64,000 nucleotides of DNA from Saccharophagus degradans 2-40 (GCF_000013665.1 NC_007912.1:2280501-2344500); one strand, 5' to 3'; positions 29,613-38,176 are shown, counted from the first letter of the stretch. The notes: generated by a model not told the origin, from the letters alone. Program-made: numbers and translations.

Positions 29613-30410
29613 ATGTTAAAGTCACATATGGATGCAGTTGAAAAATACTTGGTTTATAAGTCGAAAGTTTTAGCAAATGCTGGCCATACGTTGCATAAGG
29701 GTACTCCGCGTGAAAGCTTTGTAAAAGAGTTCTTGGTAGATCATCTTGGCTCAGACGTTTCTGTTGGGACAGGCGAAATAATCGATTGTGATTCTCAACC
29801 AAGTTCGAGCCGCAATCAGTACGATATTGTAATTTACAGAAATGATTTTCCAAAACTTGAGTTTTATGGTGGAATAAATGGATTTTTAATTGAGTCTGTA
29901 GTCGCGACGGTCGAAGTTAAATCATTGCTAAATGAGGCAGGAATTCTTCAGTCGGTGAAAGCTGCAAAAAATGCAAAGGCGCTTTCTCCTAGCGTTAAGC
30001 AGGGAAGTCGTTTTGGTTGGGTTCCCCCTAAAGTAGCAAATTATGTTGTAGCTTACGATGGTCCTGCAAAAATGAGCACAGTTTATGACTGGATTGTAAA
30101 AGCGCACACAGAATTAGCAATTCCAATGCCAACATTTGCACATTTAAATAGAATCGGAGTTTCCGGCACTGCTTTGGACGGAGTTTTTTTATTAAATAAG
30201 GGGTTTGTTAAGCTGGATAATTCACCGCTCTCTTTAAATGATGACAATAATCCGAAGCCGGGAACACATGTGATATCTGATTCAGATAGTGGAAATCTAC
30301 TTATGTTTTTCCTTGCGTTACATGAAATATGTAATAATTTACAAGCCAAGTTGTTAGATCCGGTTCCTTATGTGCAGTCCGCGGATTATAAAAATATAAC
30401 AGTAGTATAG
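29613..30410 (+). CDS. Cassette 11: DUF6602-type nuclease-like protein, 265 aa
   Basis: After a helical start comes GHTLHKGTPRESFVKEFL (about 24-41), then GTGEIIDCD, NQYDIVIYRND (about 68-78) and VATVEVKS (about 96-103). The order E, D-I-V, ExK fits a PD-(D/E)xK nuclease core, and the KGTPRE..EIID pattern is that of DUF6602. Proteins of this type occur in restriction or defence settings, so a role against phage is plausible but inferred. GAGAGAG lies about 5 bp before the ATG. Confidence 0.75.
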   Translation: MLKSHMDAVEKYLVYKSKVLANAGHTLHKGTPRESFVKEFLVDHLGSDVSVGTGEIIDCDSQPSSSRNQYDIVIYRNDFPKLEFYGGINGFLIESVVATVEVKSLLNEAGILQSVKAAKNAKALSPSVKQGSRFGWVPPKVANYVVAYDGPAKMSTVYDWIVKAHTELAIPMPTFAHLNRIGVSGTALDGVFLLNKGFVKLDNSPLSLNDDNNPKPGTHVISDSDSGNLLMFFLALHEICNNLQAKLLDPVPYVQSADYKNITVV

Positions 30411-30416
30411 CTATTG

Positions 30417-30526
30417 CATAACAAAAATCTGCACCTGACATTTTTTACTACGCTCAATTGTGTATGTCGCTGCGCTCCATTTTACACAATTGCTCTCCGC
30501 AAAAACTGCAGGTGAGCTCTGCGTTA
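30417..30526 (+). repeat. attC 11 (family D)
   Basis: R'' CATAACAAAAATCTGCACCTGAC, with right arm CTGCAGGTGAGCTCTGCGTTA. Confidence 0.9.
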
Positions 30527-30553
30527 TGCATATTTGGGGCAGGTTCAATACCC

Positions 30554-30847
30554 ATGTTTTTCTTGTTGCCGGTTTTAATTATTCTAGGTCTGTCACCAGC
30601 ATTGCTTGTTTGGGCGCTGGCTGCTTATTTTTCTCCAGAAGCGTATGATATAAAGCCTTTAAAAATGTTGGTTGTTTCATTTGTATTGTCTGTAGTCATT
30701 GGAATGAGCGTTAATATAGAGTTGGAGGCGGGAATGTTGTCGGGTATAGTCTTTATTTCTGTGGCCAGTTTCGCTTTGTCCTGTGTTCTAATTCCTTTAA
30801 CTATCATATATAAATATGTTCGGTTACGGCTGGCCAAAAATGCATAA
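30554..30847 (+). CDS. Cassette 12: 97-aa membrane protein, copy 2 of 3
   Basis: Nearly identical to the gene at 26675 (a few base changes, e.g. VWALAAY for VWVLAAY). The same sequence upstream of the start, from the core GCGTTATGCATATTTGGGG, is kept, so the cassette 5' end is conserved. At the 3' end identity stops inside CATAACAA and a family A attC follows instead of family B. Confidence 0.7.
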   Translation: MFFLLPVLIILGLSPALLVWALAAYFSPEAYDIKPLKMLVVSFVLSVVIGMSVNIELEAGMLSGIVFISVASFALSCVLIPLTIIYKYVRLRLAKNA

Positions 30848-30978
30848 CAATACGCTAAAACACCGTTTCGGCCTGCGGCCTCCACTGGACGCCCAAAGCT
30901 CCGCTTCTTTTGTGCATTTGCTTCGCAAATTTTCGCACAAAAGCAGCTCCACTTTGTGCGCCGTTTAGCTCTGCGTTA
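30843..30978 (+). repeat. attC 12 (family A)
   Basis: R'' CATAACAATACGC; GTTTCGGCCTGCGGCC variant; R' GCGTTAGAG. Confidence 0.92.
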
Positions 30979-30998
30979 GAGTTGCGAGCATCATAGTC

Positions 30999-31427
30999 AT
31001 GAGCGATTTCAATTTAAAGGTAAAGAGTTCAGTTTTAAACGCTTTACTAGCAGCTGTTGGTGTTCTATCTCTTTCTTTTACGATTCTTGAAAACTTAGAG
31101 AATGCAATGGTTGTTCTTACCGGTATCGCGTTTATAACGGCATCTATATTTGGCTGGTTTTTCTCGGGATGGTATAAGCTTATTCCTGGCGAGCGCTTTC
31201 AATACGAGCCCTATGTTGCAACGGTAATTATAAGTTTTCCGTCAGCGCTCACATCAGGGTTACTATATATGGGCGCAATGGCAATTAGTTCAGGCTCTAT
31301 ACCAATTTTAGAAGCGATTATGGCCGGTACAATCGGTGGTTTAATGGGTGCTGTATTTGTATTGCCTATATCACTAATTCTTGGTGCTGCTTTGGGGCGG
31401 TATTTAATTAATGGCCAAAAACTCTAA
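30999..31427 (+). CDS. Cassette 13: membrane protein, 142 aa
   Basis: Four likely helices at about 14-30, 36-56, 72-95 and 103-132, joined by a short polar loop GWYKLIPGERFQYEP. No family recognised. The TAA stop is the TAA of the attC R'' core. Confidence 0.7.
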   Translation: MSDFNLKVKSSVLNALLAAVGVLSLSFTILENLENAMVVLTGIAFITASIFGWFFSGWYKLIPGERFQYEPYVATVIISFPSALTSGLLYMGAMAISSGSIPILEAIMAGTIGGLMGAVFVLPISLILGAALGRYLINGQKL

Positions 31428-31547
31428 CAAGGCCCACCAGGCTCAGCCGCATCGCGGCTTGGACCTTCGTTCCGGCGCTTGTTTTGTGCTTTTCGCTACG
31501 CTTGCACAAAACAATCACCTCCACTGCGGCCCCTGTGGGCGGCGTTA
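31424..31547 (+). repeat. attC 13 (family C)
   Basis: R'' CTAACAAGGCCCACCAGG; TTTTGTGC / GCACAAAA inner arms; R' GCGTTATGC. Confidence 0.9.
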
Positions 31548-31580
31548 TGCATTCGTATAAACCATTATCAGTGAAATAGA

Positions 31581-31919
31581 ATGAAGCTAAAAATTATTAA
31601 GTTAATCTTTCTCTGTGTGTGTTGGCTTATATTTATCTTAATGGCTGGCAAATTAATGTATATTTTTTACATCCTAGCTGTTTTAGGCTTAGTTGCTGGC
31701 TTCGTTTCGGCGATTTGGATGGCGAATGGTAGTTTGAAGCAGGCTATGTTAGCACTGCTTGTACCGATACCTGCAATTGTATTAATTCCTATATTCTCAG
31801 TTACGGATAATACTGGATTGGAGGGTGTGTATGTATTCGGAACAATGTGTGCATTTAGTTTAGGTGTACTGTCTTATCCCTTTTATAGGATGGTGAGATC
31901 AACATTTAATAGTGCATAA
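31581..31919 (+). CDS. Cassette 14: membrane protein, 112 aa
   Basis: Almost entirely hydrophobic, with four likely helices (about 5-24, 26-46, 54-70 and 84-104), basic start MKLKIIK and end RMVRSTFNSA. No named family. Confidence 0.68.
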   Translation: MKLKIIKLIFLCVCWLIFILMAGKLMYIFYILAVLGLVAGFVSAIWMANGSLKQAMLALLVPIPAIVLIPIFSVTDNTGLEGVYVFGTMCAFSLGVLSYPFYRMVRSTFNSA

Positions 31920-32027
31920 CAAAGTTATAAACCTGACATTTTGGGCTACGCTTCGTTCTGTGCATTCGCTGCGCTCATTGTTGCACAGCACTACGCTCCA
32001 CCCAAAATGCAGGTTATAACGGCGTTA
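31915..32027 (+). repeat. attC 14 (family B)
   Basis: R'' CATAACAAAGTTATAAACC to R' GCGTTACAC. Confidence 0.92.
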
Positions 32028-32062
32028 CACCTACACCCATCATTTGATTGCGGAATTAAATT

Positions 32063-33097
32063 TTGTCGAAAAATGAATTAGTCGTAGATCCGGGATTCGT
32101 AAATCACCGAAAAGTTGAAGCAATACTACAAGATGCTGGAACTTCGCTCATAAACAAGAAGATTGCAGAAATTCCATCTGTTACTCCAGAGTGGCGAAAA
32201 AAAGTCGTAATAGACCACATTTACACAAGAGTGATGCTGGAATTTTGTAAAGGAATTGGAGTAAAGACATTAGATCAAGTTTTACTTGAGGAAGGCGGCC
32301 ACTTATTTTGTTCTGTGATAAGAACTAAACCTTGCCCAGAGCTTTATGAGCAGCCTAGGGTTTCTCTAAGTTGTGAACCCTATGAGGGCAGTACCTTTCA
32401 GGTCAGACTTGAGTTGACCACGAGTAGAATATCGAGTGATACCTTACACGCAAAAATAGCTCAGGGAGGCGAATTCGCTGTAATAGCTCAATTTATAGAG
32501 CTTGACGGAGATTGTTTAATTTTTGCTCCTTTAATTATCGGGTTTCCCTACATGGGAGACACGGATACTGGTGAACTCGCGTGGATAAGATATAGCGACC
32601 ACTACAATCTTCATGTAGAAGACTTTGATGAGTTCTCTAAAGTGAAAGATTTCGAATTGCCGCCATCCTTTGATGATATGAAGCAAATCAAGGAAAGTGT
32701 TTTTAAACAGGCTTTGGGTAAGATACTAAGCGAATCTACAACAAAAGATTGGGGTGGAGAAACTTCGGATTTTCTGACATCACATTTACATGTCAAAGGT
32801 GAGCGTGTTGCTGGCGCATTTTTACTCAAAGGGCCTGCAAAGTTTAGCCCGATGACAGTAAAACATCTTGGGAAAAATGGCGATCAAATAGTGAGGCTGT
32901 CTCAAGAGCCCGCCGATATTCTTATAGTGCAACACTGCCATGATATTACGTCGGCGGTTATACAAACACTTAAAGTATTTGCTACTCAGCCTTATAACCC
33001 AAGATATTATTGTCTCATAGACGGTAGAGAATCTTTGAGAATATTGGAAGCGTATAACTTAAAGGAATGGGCAATAAATGAATCAAAAAAGGTGTAA
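32063..33097 (+). CDS. Cassette 15: 344-aa protein with conserved-looking C-terminal domain
   Basis: The start is TTG: no in-frame ATG lies near the N-terminus, an in-frame stop lies just upstream, and GGA is about 9 bp before. The C-terminal third contains KDWGGETSDFLTSHL, AGAFLLKGPAKFSPM, NGDQIVRLSQEPADILIVQHC and RYYCLIDGRESLR. I have the impression of a recurrent uncharacterised domain with a restriction-fold-like E..D..K spacing, but this is recollection. The N-terminal part has no known motif. Cytoplasmic; possible nuclease or defence protein, unproven. Confidence 0.62.
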   Translation: MSKNELVVDPGFVNHRKVEAILQDAGTSLINKKIAEIPSVTPEWRKKVVIDHIYTRVMLEFCKGIGVKTLDQVLLEEGGHLFCSVIRTKPCPELYEQPRVSLSCEPYEGSTFQVRLELTTSRISSDTLHAKIAQGGEFAVIAQFIELDGDCLIFAPLIIGFPYMGDTDTGELAWIRYSDHYNLHVEDFDEFSKVKDFELPPSFDDMKQIKESVFKQALGKILSESTTKDWGGETSDFLTSHLHVKGERVAGAFLLKGPAKFSPMTVKHLGKNGDQIVRLSQEPADILIVQHCHDITSAVIQTLKVFATQPYNPRYYCLIDGRESLRILEAYNLKEWAINESKKV

Positions 33098-33160
33098 CAA
33101 AGCAAGCAAGCGGGACAATTGTTACGCTGCGCTTCACAATTGCCCCTTCTTGCGGCGTTA
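33094..33160 (+). repeat. attC 15 (short single type)
   Basis: About 67 bp. R'' GTAACAAAGCAAGCAAGCGGG pairs with CCCCTTCTTGCGGCGTTA; inner ACAATTG arms. Confidence 0.85.
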
Positions 33161-33178
33161 TGTTTTTCGGAGTAATAA

Positions 33179-34093
33179 ATGAAGCTGATAAATGAGATTA
33201 TTGACACTCTCAGCTCGGATACTGGGAAGTTAAGTGACGCTCTGATTAAGACGAAAGTTTTGCTTCATAAAATTGGCCATAAAGAGCTAGTACCATGGGT
33301 AAATAACGAGCTTAACGGATACCCTGATAGGGATTCTGTACCGGATTACAGAATATTGCCCGCACAAGTTTTGGTGAACGCTTCAAATGGAGCGTACAGA
33401 GCAACATCTCAACACATCCCTATGGGGCACCTTGAGGAAAAGCATAGAGAAGCAATAGAGACCGCGAGAATGGATCAATCGTTGGCGGTTCTGGAAAAAT
33501 TTATAGAAAAAGATGCTGGGCATTTGCAAGCACATATACCGATGGAGTCATATGGTCTATTGGGCAAGGGTCTTGACAATGGCTATCAAATAGAAAGTGC
33601 GTGGTCGGAGATAAGTCTCACGAGCGTTTTGCAAATGCTAACTCAGGTTCGCTCGCGTCTGTTGGATTTTGTCTTAGAGTTGAACGATCAATTTCCGAGT
33701 GAGTTGAATGAAGATCAAGTGAAAGAGCGTATCAGTAGCGTAGATACAGAGAACCTTTTTAATAATGCAATCTTTGGCGATAACACAACGATACTTGTTG
33801 GTAGCAGAAATTCCCAGAATGTCTCGAATGTAAGTATAAAAGGTGATTTTAGTGCACTAGCTGAAACTCTAGAAAAGAATGGAATATCAGAATCGGATAT
33901 TTCTTTGTTAAAGGATGCTATCGATGAGGATTCATCAATAGTAAATAACGAATCAAAGGAGTTTGGACCGGCAGTTAAATCTTGGTTGCAAATGATGCTG
34001 TCTAAAGCCGTTGAGGCATCTTGGAATATTGAGCTAGGAGTTGCAAGCAGTCTTTTGGCGACAGCGTTAAATAGTTTCTATGGCTGGTTCTAA
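33179..34093 (+). CDS. Cassette 16: AbiTii-domain abortive-infection protein, 304 aa
   Basis: The N-terminal domain (about 1-85) matches AbiTii: LINEIIDTLSSD, LSDALIKTKVLLHKIGHKEL, PWVNNELNGYPD and VPDYRIL. The middle has a helical stretch, then NNAIFGDNTTILVGSRNSQN and a conserved FSALAETLEKNGISESDISLLKDAI. The hydrophobic end (about 285-304) could touch the membrane. CGGAG lies 6 bp before the ATG. AbiTii proteins are linked to phage defence; the mechanism is not known to me. Confidence 0.85.
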   Translation: MKLINEIIDTLSSDTGKLSDALIKTKVLLHKIGHKELVPWVNNELNGYPDRDSVPDYRILPAQVLVNASNGAYRATSQHIPMGHLEEKHREAIETARMDQSLAVLEKFIEKDAGHLQAHIPMESYGLLGKGLDNGYQIESAWSEISLTSVLQMLTQVRSRLLDFVLELNDQFPSELNEDQVKERISSVDTENLFNNAIFGDNTTILVGSRNSQNVSNVSIKGDFSALAETLEKNGISESDISLLKDAIDEDSSIVNNESKEFGPAVKSWLQMMLSKAVEASWNIELGVASSLLATALNSFYGWF

Positions 34094-34097
34094 AAAA

Positions 34098-34207
34098 CAT
34101 AACAAGTTTGTCAACAGGACATTTTTTGCTACGCTCCGTTTTGCGGTGGCTTCGCCACTTTACCGCAAAACTCCACTACACAAAAAATGCCTGTTACAAA
34201 GGCGTTA
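34098..34207 (+). repeat. attC 16 (family E)
   Basis: R'' CATAACAAGTTTGTCAACAGG; right arm GCCTGTTACAAAGGCGTTA. Confidence 0.9.
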
Positions 34208-34229
34208 TACCCAGTCAAGTATCGAGCAT

Positions 34230-34877
34230 ATGAAAGAAGAATTGATTAATAAGGCAGAAAATCATGATCTAAATGTTGAAGATATCATCAAGGTATCTAG
34301 TTCTAGAGATCCTGATATTTCAATTATTCTTCAAGAAATAAAAGAGAGGATGAGTTGGCCTACCAATCTCGTCGAGAATGTGGACGGTAGTATCATTCCA
34401 CCGATGGGAATGTGGATAGATGTTGCTTCGGAATACATTGTTAATGGGTATGATGGATTATTTGAGCTAGCGAAAGACGAGAATAAAGTTCGTTTTGTCA
34501 TTGGTTTCTTACAAGAGTTTAAAACGTCGGAGTCTGTAAATGTCTTGTTAAGAATTTCTGATATATATTCTGTTAGCTCTAATTGTCAAAAAAATACACT
34601 TATAAAAATCATTTCTGGTCTAAATCGTATTCTTTCATTTCCTGGGGCGCCGGTAATCGAAGATTCTACTCGATCAAAAGCAAGGGAGCTTATCCAAGAA
34701 TCATTGAAATTGTGCAACAGTCAGAGCGAATACGGGAATTTACTATGCGCATTGCGTGGGGTTGGAGATGAAGAGAGTATTAAGTTGATTTCTATAGTCC
34801 CAAAGCTTGTTGGTGAATGGTCGGGAACTGAGAGTATTGTAAAAAAGGCTATAAAAAATAGATTGAAAAAGGTATAA
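34230..34877 (+). CDS. Cassette 17: helical hypothetical protein, 215 aa
   Basis: Starts MKEELINKAENHDLN. It is largely helical with repeated hydrophobic heptad-like stretches (VRFVIGFLQEF, ESVNVLLRISDIY, LIKIISGLNRIL), like a short HEAT-type solenoid. No known domain. The in-frame extension upstream runs through attC 16 and overlaps the AbiTii gene, so I reject it. Confidence 0.65.
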   Translation: MKEELINKAENHDLNVEDIIKVSSSRDPDISIILQEIKERMSWPTNLVENVDGSIIPPMGMWIDVASEYIVNGYDGLFELAKDENKVRFVIGFLQEFKTSESVNVLLRISDIYSVSSNCQKNTLIKIISGLNRILSFPGAPVIEDSTRSKARELIQESLKLCNSQSEYGNLLCALRGVGDEESIKLISIVPKLVGEWSGTESIVKKAIKNRLKKV

Positions 34878-34997
34878 CAAGGCCCATCAGGCTCAGCCGC
34901 TTTGCGGCTTGGACCTCCGTTCCGGCGCTCGTTTTGTGCTTTTCGCTACGCTTGCACAAAACGTTCACCTCCACTGCGGCCCCTGTGGGCGGCGTTA
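34872..34997 (+). repeat. attC 17 (family C)
   Basis: R'' TATAACAAGGCCCATCAGG; right GGGCGGCGTTATGAG. Confidence 0.9.
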
Positions 34998-34998
34998 T

Positions 34999-35388
34999 GA
35001 GCTACCAGCTAGGTATAGCCAAGGTCGGTTTTAAAGTTTAAATATAGGTTAATTTGAATGTGCTATGGAATGGCTATCTCCCTTTGATTTCCACTTTCAT
35101 TTCATTTAGAAAAGTAATAGGCTAAAGCCAATTGCAACGTGCTTTCGTAGCCTTTGGTTGGCAGTTTTAATCCGGTTTAACTAAATTGTAAAAACACACA
35201 AATTAGTTAAACCTCGTTGGTGCTAGTCATCAAGTGTGTTCCTGTTGGGTAAATAGTCTTCAGGCTCGTATTATTTTGTTGGCTTTTGAGTAACGCTGCC
35301 TTAAGTAAGGTCAAAAGCATCTATGGGTTACTAATCAATTTGGTTGGTATTAAAAAATAAGGTGTTGCAGGTGCGGTTAGTGGTCTCT
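34999..35388 (+). repeat. Cassette 18: ORF-less repeat cassette, copy 3 (long form)
   Basis: With its attC it reads the same base for base as copy 9 (44602-45125). The 5' hairpin arm is TCATTTCAT, keeping pairing through G-U. Confidence 0.88.
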
Positions 35389-35522
35389 CATAACAAAACG
35401 CTAAAACACCGTTCCGGCCTTCGGCCTCCACTGGACGCCCAAAGCTCCGCTTGTTTGTGCATTTGCTTCGCAAATTGTTGCACAAACCAGCTCCACTTTG
35501 TGCGCCGTTTAGCTATGCGTTA
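35389..35522 (+). repeat. attC 18 (family A)
   Basis: CTTGTTTGTGC inner arm and GCTATGCGTTA right end, the sub-type shared with attC 28, 30 and 36. Confidence 0.92.
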
Positions 35523-35531
35523 TGCGAAAAG

Positions 35532-35909
35532 ATGAAATCAGGAATTAAGCTAATTTCGGAAGAAGAAGGTTTTGGCGAAGAGGTTGAACGCCAAATTACT
35601 TATTTAATGAAATTACGGTTTTGGCTAAATAAAGGCGATCCTATTAAATGGAATGCACCTTGGGGGCTAATTGATAGAGCCTCGTTATCGGATGATGGCG
35701 AAACTCTAACGACGGATTTACGCGTAGATAGAGAGTCAATGTTCAATGGATTATTCTATGGGGTTGAAGGAATGAGAATAGGTGGCGTTAGAAAACTGAT
35801 AATATCGCCACACTTAGCTTACGGAGAGGCTGGAATAGAAACCATAATTCCCCCAAATGCTCTAATCATCGTTGAGGTATCAGTTCTTGAAAAACGAATA
35901 TTTGCATAA
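35532..35909 (+). CDS. Cassette 19: FKBP-like peptidyl-prolyl isomerase, copy 1 of 2, 125 aa
   Basis: The C-terminal half reads VEGMRIGGVRKLIISPHLAYGEAG then IIPPNALIIVEVSVLE, the standard end of the FKBP fold (MxxGxxxxxxxxPxLAYGxxG..IPPN). The N-terminal half has GDPIKWNAPWGL and LSDDGETLTTDL in place of the usual YTG start, so catalytic activity is uncertain. No signal peptide. A second copy at 40661 reads as identical. Confidence 0.75.
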   Translation: MKSGIKLISEEEGFGEEVERQITYLMKLRFWLNKGDPIKWNAPWGLIDRASLSDDGETLTTDLRVDRESMFNGLFYGVEGMRIGGVRKLIISPHLAYGEAGIETIIPPNALIIVEVSVLEKRIFA

Positions 35910-36040
35910 CAAAACGCTAAAACACCGTTCCGGCCTTTGGCCTCCACTGGACGCCCAAAGCTCCGCTTCTTTTGTGCATTTGCTTCGCAAATTTTCGCAC
36001 AAAAGCAGCTCCACTTTGTGCGCCGTTTAGCTCTGCGTTA
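35905..36040 (+). repeat. attC 19 (family A)
   Basis: R'' CATAACAAAACGC to GCTCTGCGTTATG. Confidence 0.92.
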
Positions 36041-36062
36041 TGTTTAATCAGGTATATCAAGT

Positions 36063-36410
36063 ATGTCATTAGCCCGGCATGGAAATCGTGTTATAAAGCT
36101 AAGCGGGGTAGTGTCACTCGTCACTTTATTGGGGTTTGTTTTATCTTGCTTGGTATCAATGCCGACAGCAAGCCTGTTAGTGGTTGGGGTAGTGTTGGCG
36201 GTATTTAATTTTTTATGTTTGGTTTTAAATTGGAGGTTTAACGGAGTATTTTACTTCATATATCTAATTCCGTTTATCGGACTAAGTATCTCGTTCCCCA
36301 ACGGAATATTGGAAATATTGCAGTTATTTACTCTGGCTTATGGAGTTGCAATGGCGGCCGTATTTATATTAAAACCATTTATAGTAAAATATTTAGCGGC
36401 CAAAACATAA
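36063..36410 (+). CDS. Cassette 20: membrane protein, 115 aa
   Basis: Four likely helices at about 12-32, 34-54, 60-76 and 82-103. Unknown. The stop is 1-2 bp before the attC core. An alternative frame overlapping it (35972-36208) reads through attC and is rejected. Confidence 0.68.
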   Translation: MSLARHGNRVIKLSGVVSLVTLLGFVLSCLVSMPTASLLVVGVVLAVFNFLCLVLNWRFNGVFYFIYLIPFIGLSISFPNGILEILQLFTLAYGVAMAAVFILKPFIVKYLAAKT

Positions 36411-36541
36411 CAAAACGCTAAAACACCGTTACGGCCTTTGGCCTCCACTGGACGCCCAAAGCTCCGCTTCTTTTGTGCATTTGCTTCGCAAATTCTTGCA
36501 CAAAAGCAGCTCCACTTTGTGCGCCGTTTAGCTCTGCGTTA
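36406..36541 (+). repeat. attC 20 (family A)
   Basis: R'' CATAACAAAACGC with GTTACGGCC variant; R' GCGTTATG. Confidence 0.92.
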
Positions 36542-36562
36542 TGTGTCACCCGGAATTTAAGC

Positions 36563-36928
36563 ATGGATATTCAACCGGAACAAATTGAACGACATATTCA
36601 TTTCTTATGTAAAAGGCCGGGAATGTATGTTGAAGAAATTTCGTTTAAGAGCGTGGCAACACACTTAGAAGGCTATTTTGTGGGGTTGATGTCTTTAACT
36701 GATACAAAAATGTTCAGTTCCTGGCGTTATTGGGTGGCAATGAAATATGGCATCTGGGATTGTGCTTGGAGTTGGTCGAGAACAATCCGAAGTTCTGTGG
36801 ATACTGATGATGAAGCTATTGCAATGCTACCAATCCTGTTCAAAGAATTTATTGAAAAATACAGAACCTCAAGTGATCTAAAAATCGAAGAGGAACACAT
36901 GAGTTTTAATTATAGAAAAAACACATAA
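36563..36928 (+). CDS. Cassette 21: hypothetical protein, 121 aa
   Basis: Soluble, Trp-rich: MDIQPEQIERHIHFLCKRPG then FSSWRYWVAMKYGIWDCAWSW. No named domain. CGGA lies about 8 bp before the ATG, which decides the start against the longer attC-spanning frame. Confidence 0.65.
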   Translation: MDIQPEQIERHIHFLCKRPGMYVEEISFKSVATHLEGYFVGLMSLTDTKMFSSWRYWVAMKYGIWDCAWSWSRTIRSSVDTDDEAIAMLPILFKEFIEKYRTSSDLKIEEEHMSFNYRKNT

Positions 36929-37033
36929 CCAGACGCTGCACGCGGACCCATTTTGCTACGCTCGTTTGTGTAGTCGCTGCGCTCCATTTTACACAAACGC
37001 TCTCCGCAAAATGGGCCGGTGAGCTCGGCGTTA
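36924..37033 (+). repeat. attC 21 (family D)
   Basis: R'' CATAACCAGACGCTGCACGCGG variant; right arm GGCCGGTGAGCTCGGCGTTA. Confidence 0.88.
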
Positions 37034-37054
37034 TGGCATTTATTTGGAGTAAGT

Positions 37055-37540
37055 ATGTTTTATCGGTTTGTTATTGTTTTTATTGTTTTAATCTTGTTGG
37101 CTGGTTGTTCAGCTAGCGGACCAGTATATAAGCAGCATGAGTTACAAAACTCAAAAAATGCCACATTGTATATTTATCGTCCAAGTAAGGCTGTTAATTG
37201 TTGTGTGGCTCCTTTGATTTACGTTGACTCTGAGAAACTGGGGCCCTTAAAAAATGGGGGCTATACCGTTCAGGAGTTGGAACCGGGTGCTCACGTTATT
37301 ACTGTTGGGGATGGAAGCCATGGATTTGACGCGTCAACTGTAGAATTAAACTTTGAGTCAGGGGAAGAGTATTACCTTAAATGGGTGATAGGATCTTTAG
37401 ATAATCTAGGCGTAGTAATTTTAACTGGAATGGTTGGTGCTGGAGCCGCTGCGCCAGGAGAGCGAGACTATAATCTAGTTGTCATAAATTCAGAAGACGC
37501 AAAAGTAGAAATATCTAAATTAAAAATGTCGTTGCCATAA
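37055..37540 (+). CDS. Cassette 22: DUF2846-like lipoprotein, 161 aa
   Basis: A lipoprotein signal ends in LAGC at residue 18. The mature part has ATLYIYRPSK, PLIYVDSEKLGPLKNGGYT and LEPGAHVITVG, the DUF2846 pattern of an extracytoplasmic beta-sandwich. A later hydrophobic VVILTGMVGAGAAAPG is present. GGAG lies about 6 bp before the chosen ATG. Confidence 0.75.
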   Translation: MFYRFVIVFIVLILLAGCSASGPVYKQHELQNSKNATLYIYRPSKAVNCCVAPLIYVDSEKLGPLKNGGYTVQELEPGAHVITVGDGSHGFDASTVELNFESGEEYYLKWVIGSLDNLGVVILTGMVGAGAAAPGERDYNLVVINSEDAKVEISKLKMSLP

Positions 37541-37649
37541 CAAAAAGCTGCACCTGACAAATATTGCTACGCTCGTTTTTGTGTATGTCGCGTAGCTCCA
37601 TTTTACACAAAAACGCTCTCCGCAATATTCGCAGGTGAGCTTGGCGTTA
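37536..37649 (+). repeat. attC 22 (family D)
   Basis: R'' CATAACAAAAAGCTGCACCTGAC; right CGCAGGTGAGCTTGGCGTTA. Confidence 0.9.
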
Positions 37650-37650
37650 T

Positions 37651-38040
37651 GAGCTACCAGCTAGGTATAGCCAAGGTCGGTTTTAAGGTTTAAATATAGG
37701 TTAATTTGAATGTGCTATGGAATGGCTATCTTCCTTTGATTTTCACTTCCATTCCATTTGTAAAAGTAATAGGCTAAAGCCAATTACAACGTGCTTTCGT
37801 AGCCCTTGGTTGGCGGTTTTAATCCGGTTTAACTAAATTGTAAAAACACACAAATTAGTTAAACCTCGTTGGTGCTAGTCATCAAGTGTGTTCCTGTTGG
37901 GTAAATAGTCTTCAGGTTTGTATTATTTTGTTGGCTTTTGGGCAACGCTGCTTTAAGTAAGGTCAAAAGCATCTATCGGTTACTAATCAATTTGGTTGGT
38001 ATAAAAAAATAGGGTGTTGCAGGTGCAGTTAGTGGTCTCT
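37651..38040 (+). repeat. Cassette 23: ORF-less repeat cassette, copy 4 (long form)
   Basis: Best example of both hairpins: ATGGAATGG (37717-37725) with CCATTCCAT (37749-37757), and the GGTTTAACTAA stem at 37826-37865. Confidence 0.88.
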
Positions 38041-38176
38041 CATAACAAAACGCTAAAACACCGTTCCGGCCTTCGGCCTCCACTGGACGCCCAAAGCTCC
38101 GCTTCTTTTGTGCATTTGCTTCGCAAATTGTTGCACAAAAGCAGCTCCACTTTGTGCGCCGTTTAGCTCTGCGTTA
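38041..38176 (+). repeat. attC 23 (family A)
   Basis: R'' CATAACAAAACGC; inner AAATTGTTGCACAAAAGC; R' GCGTTATGTG. Confidence 0.92.

Noticed and set aside
32063-34877. Cassettes 15-17 as one three-gene defence operon with AbiTii
   Set aside because: Each gene has its own attC, so they are separate cassettes whose neighbour status may be accidental.
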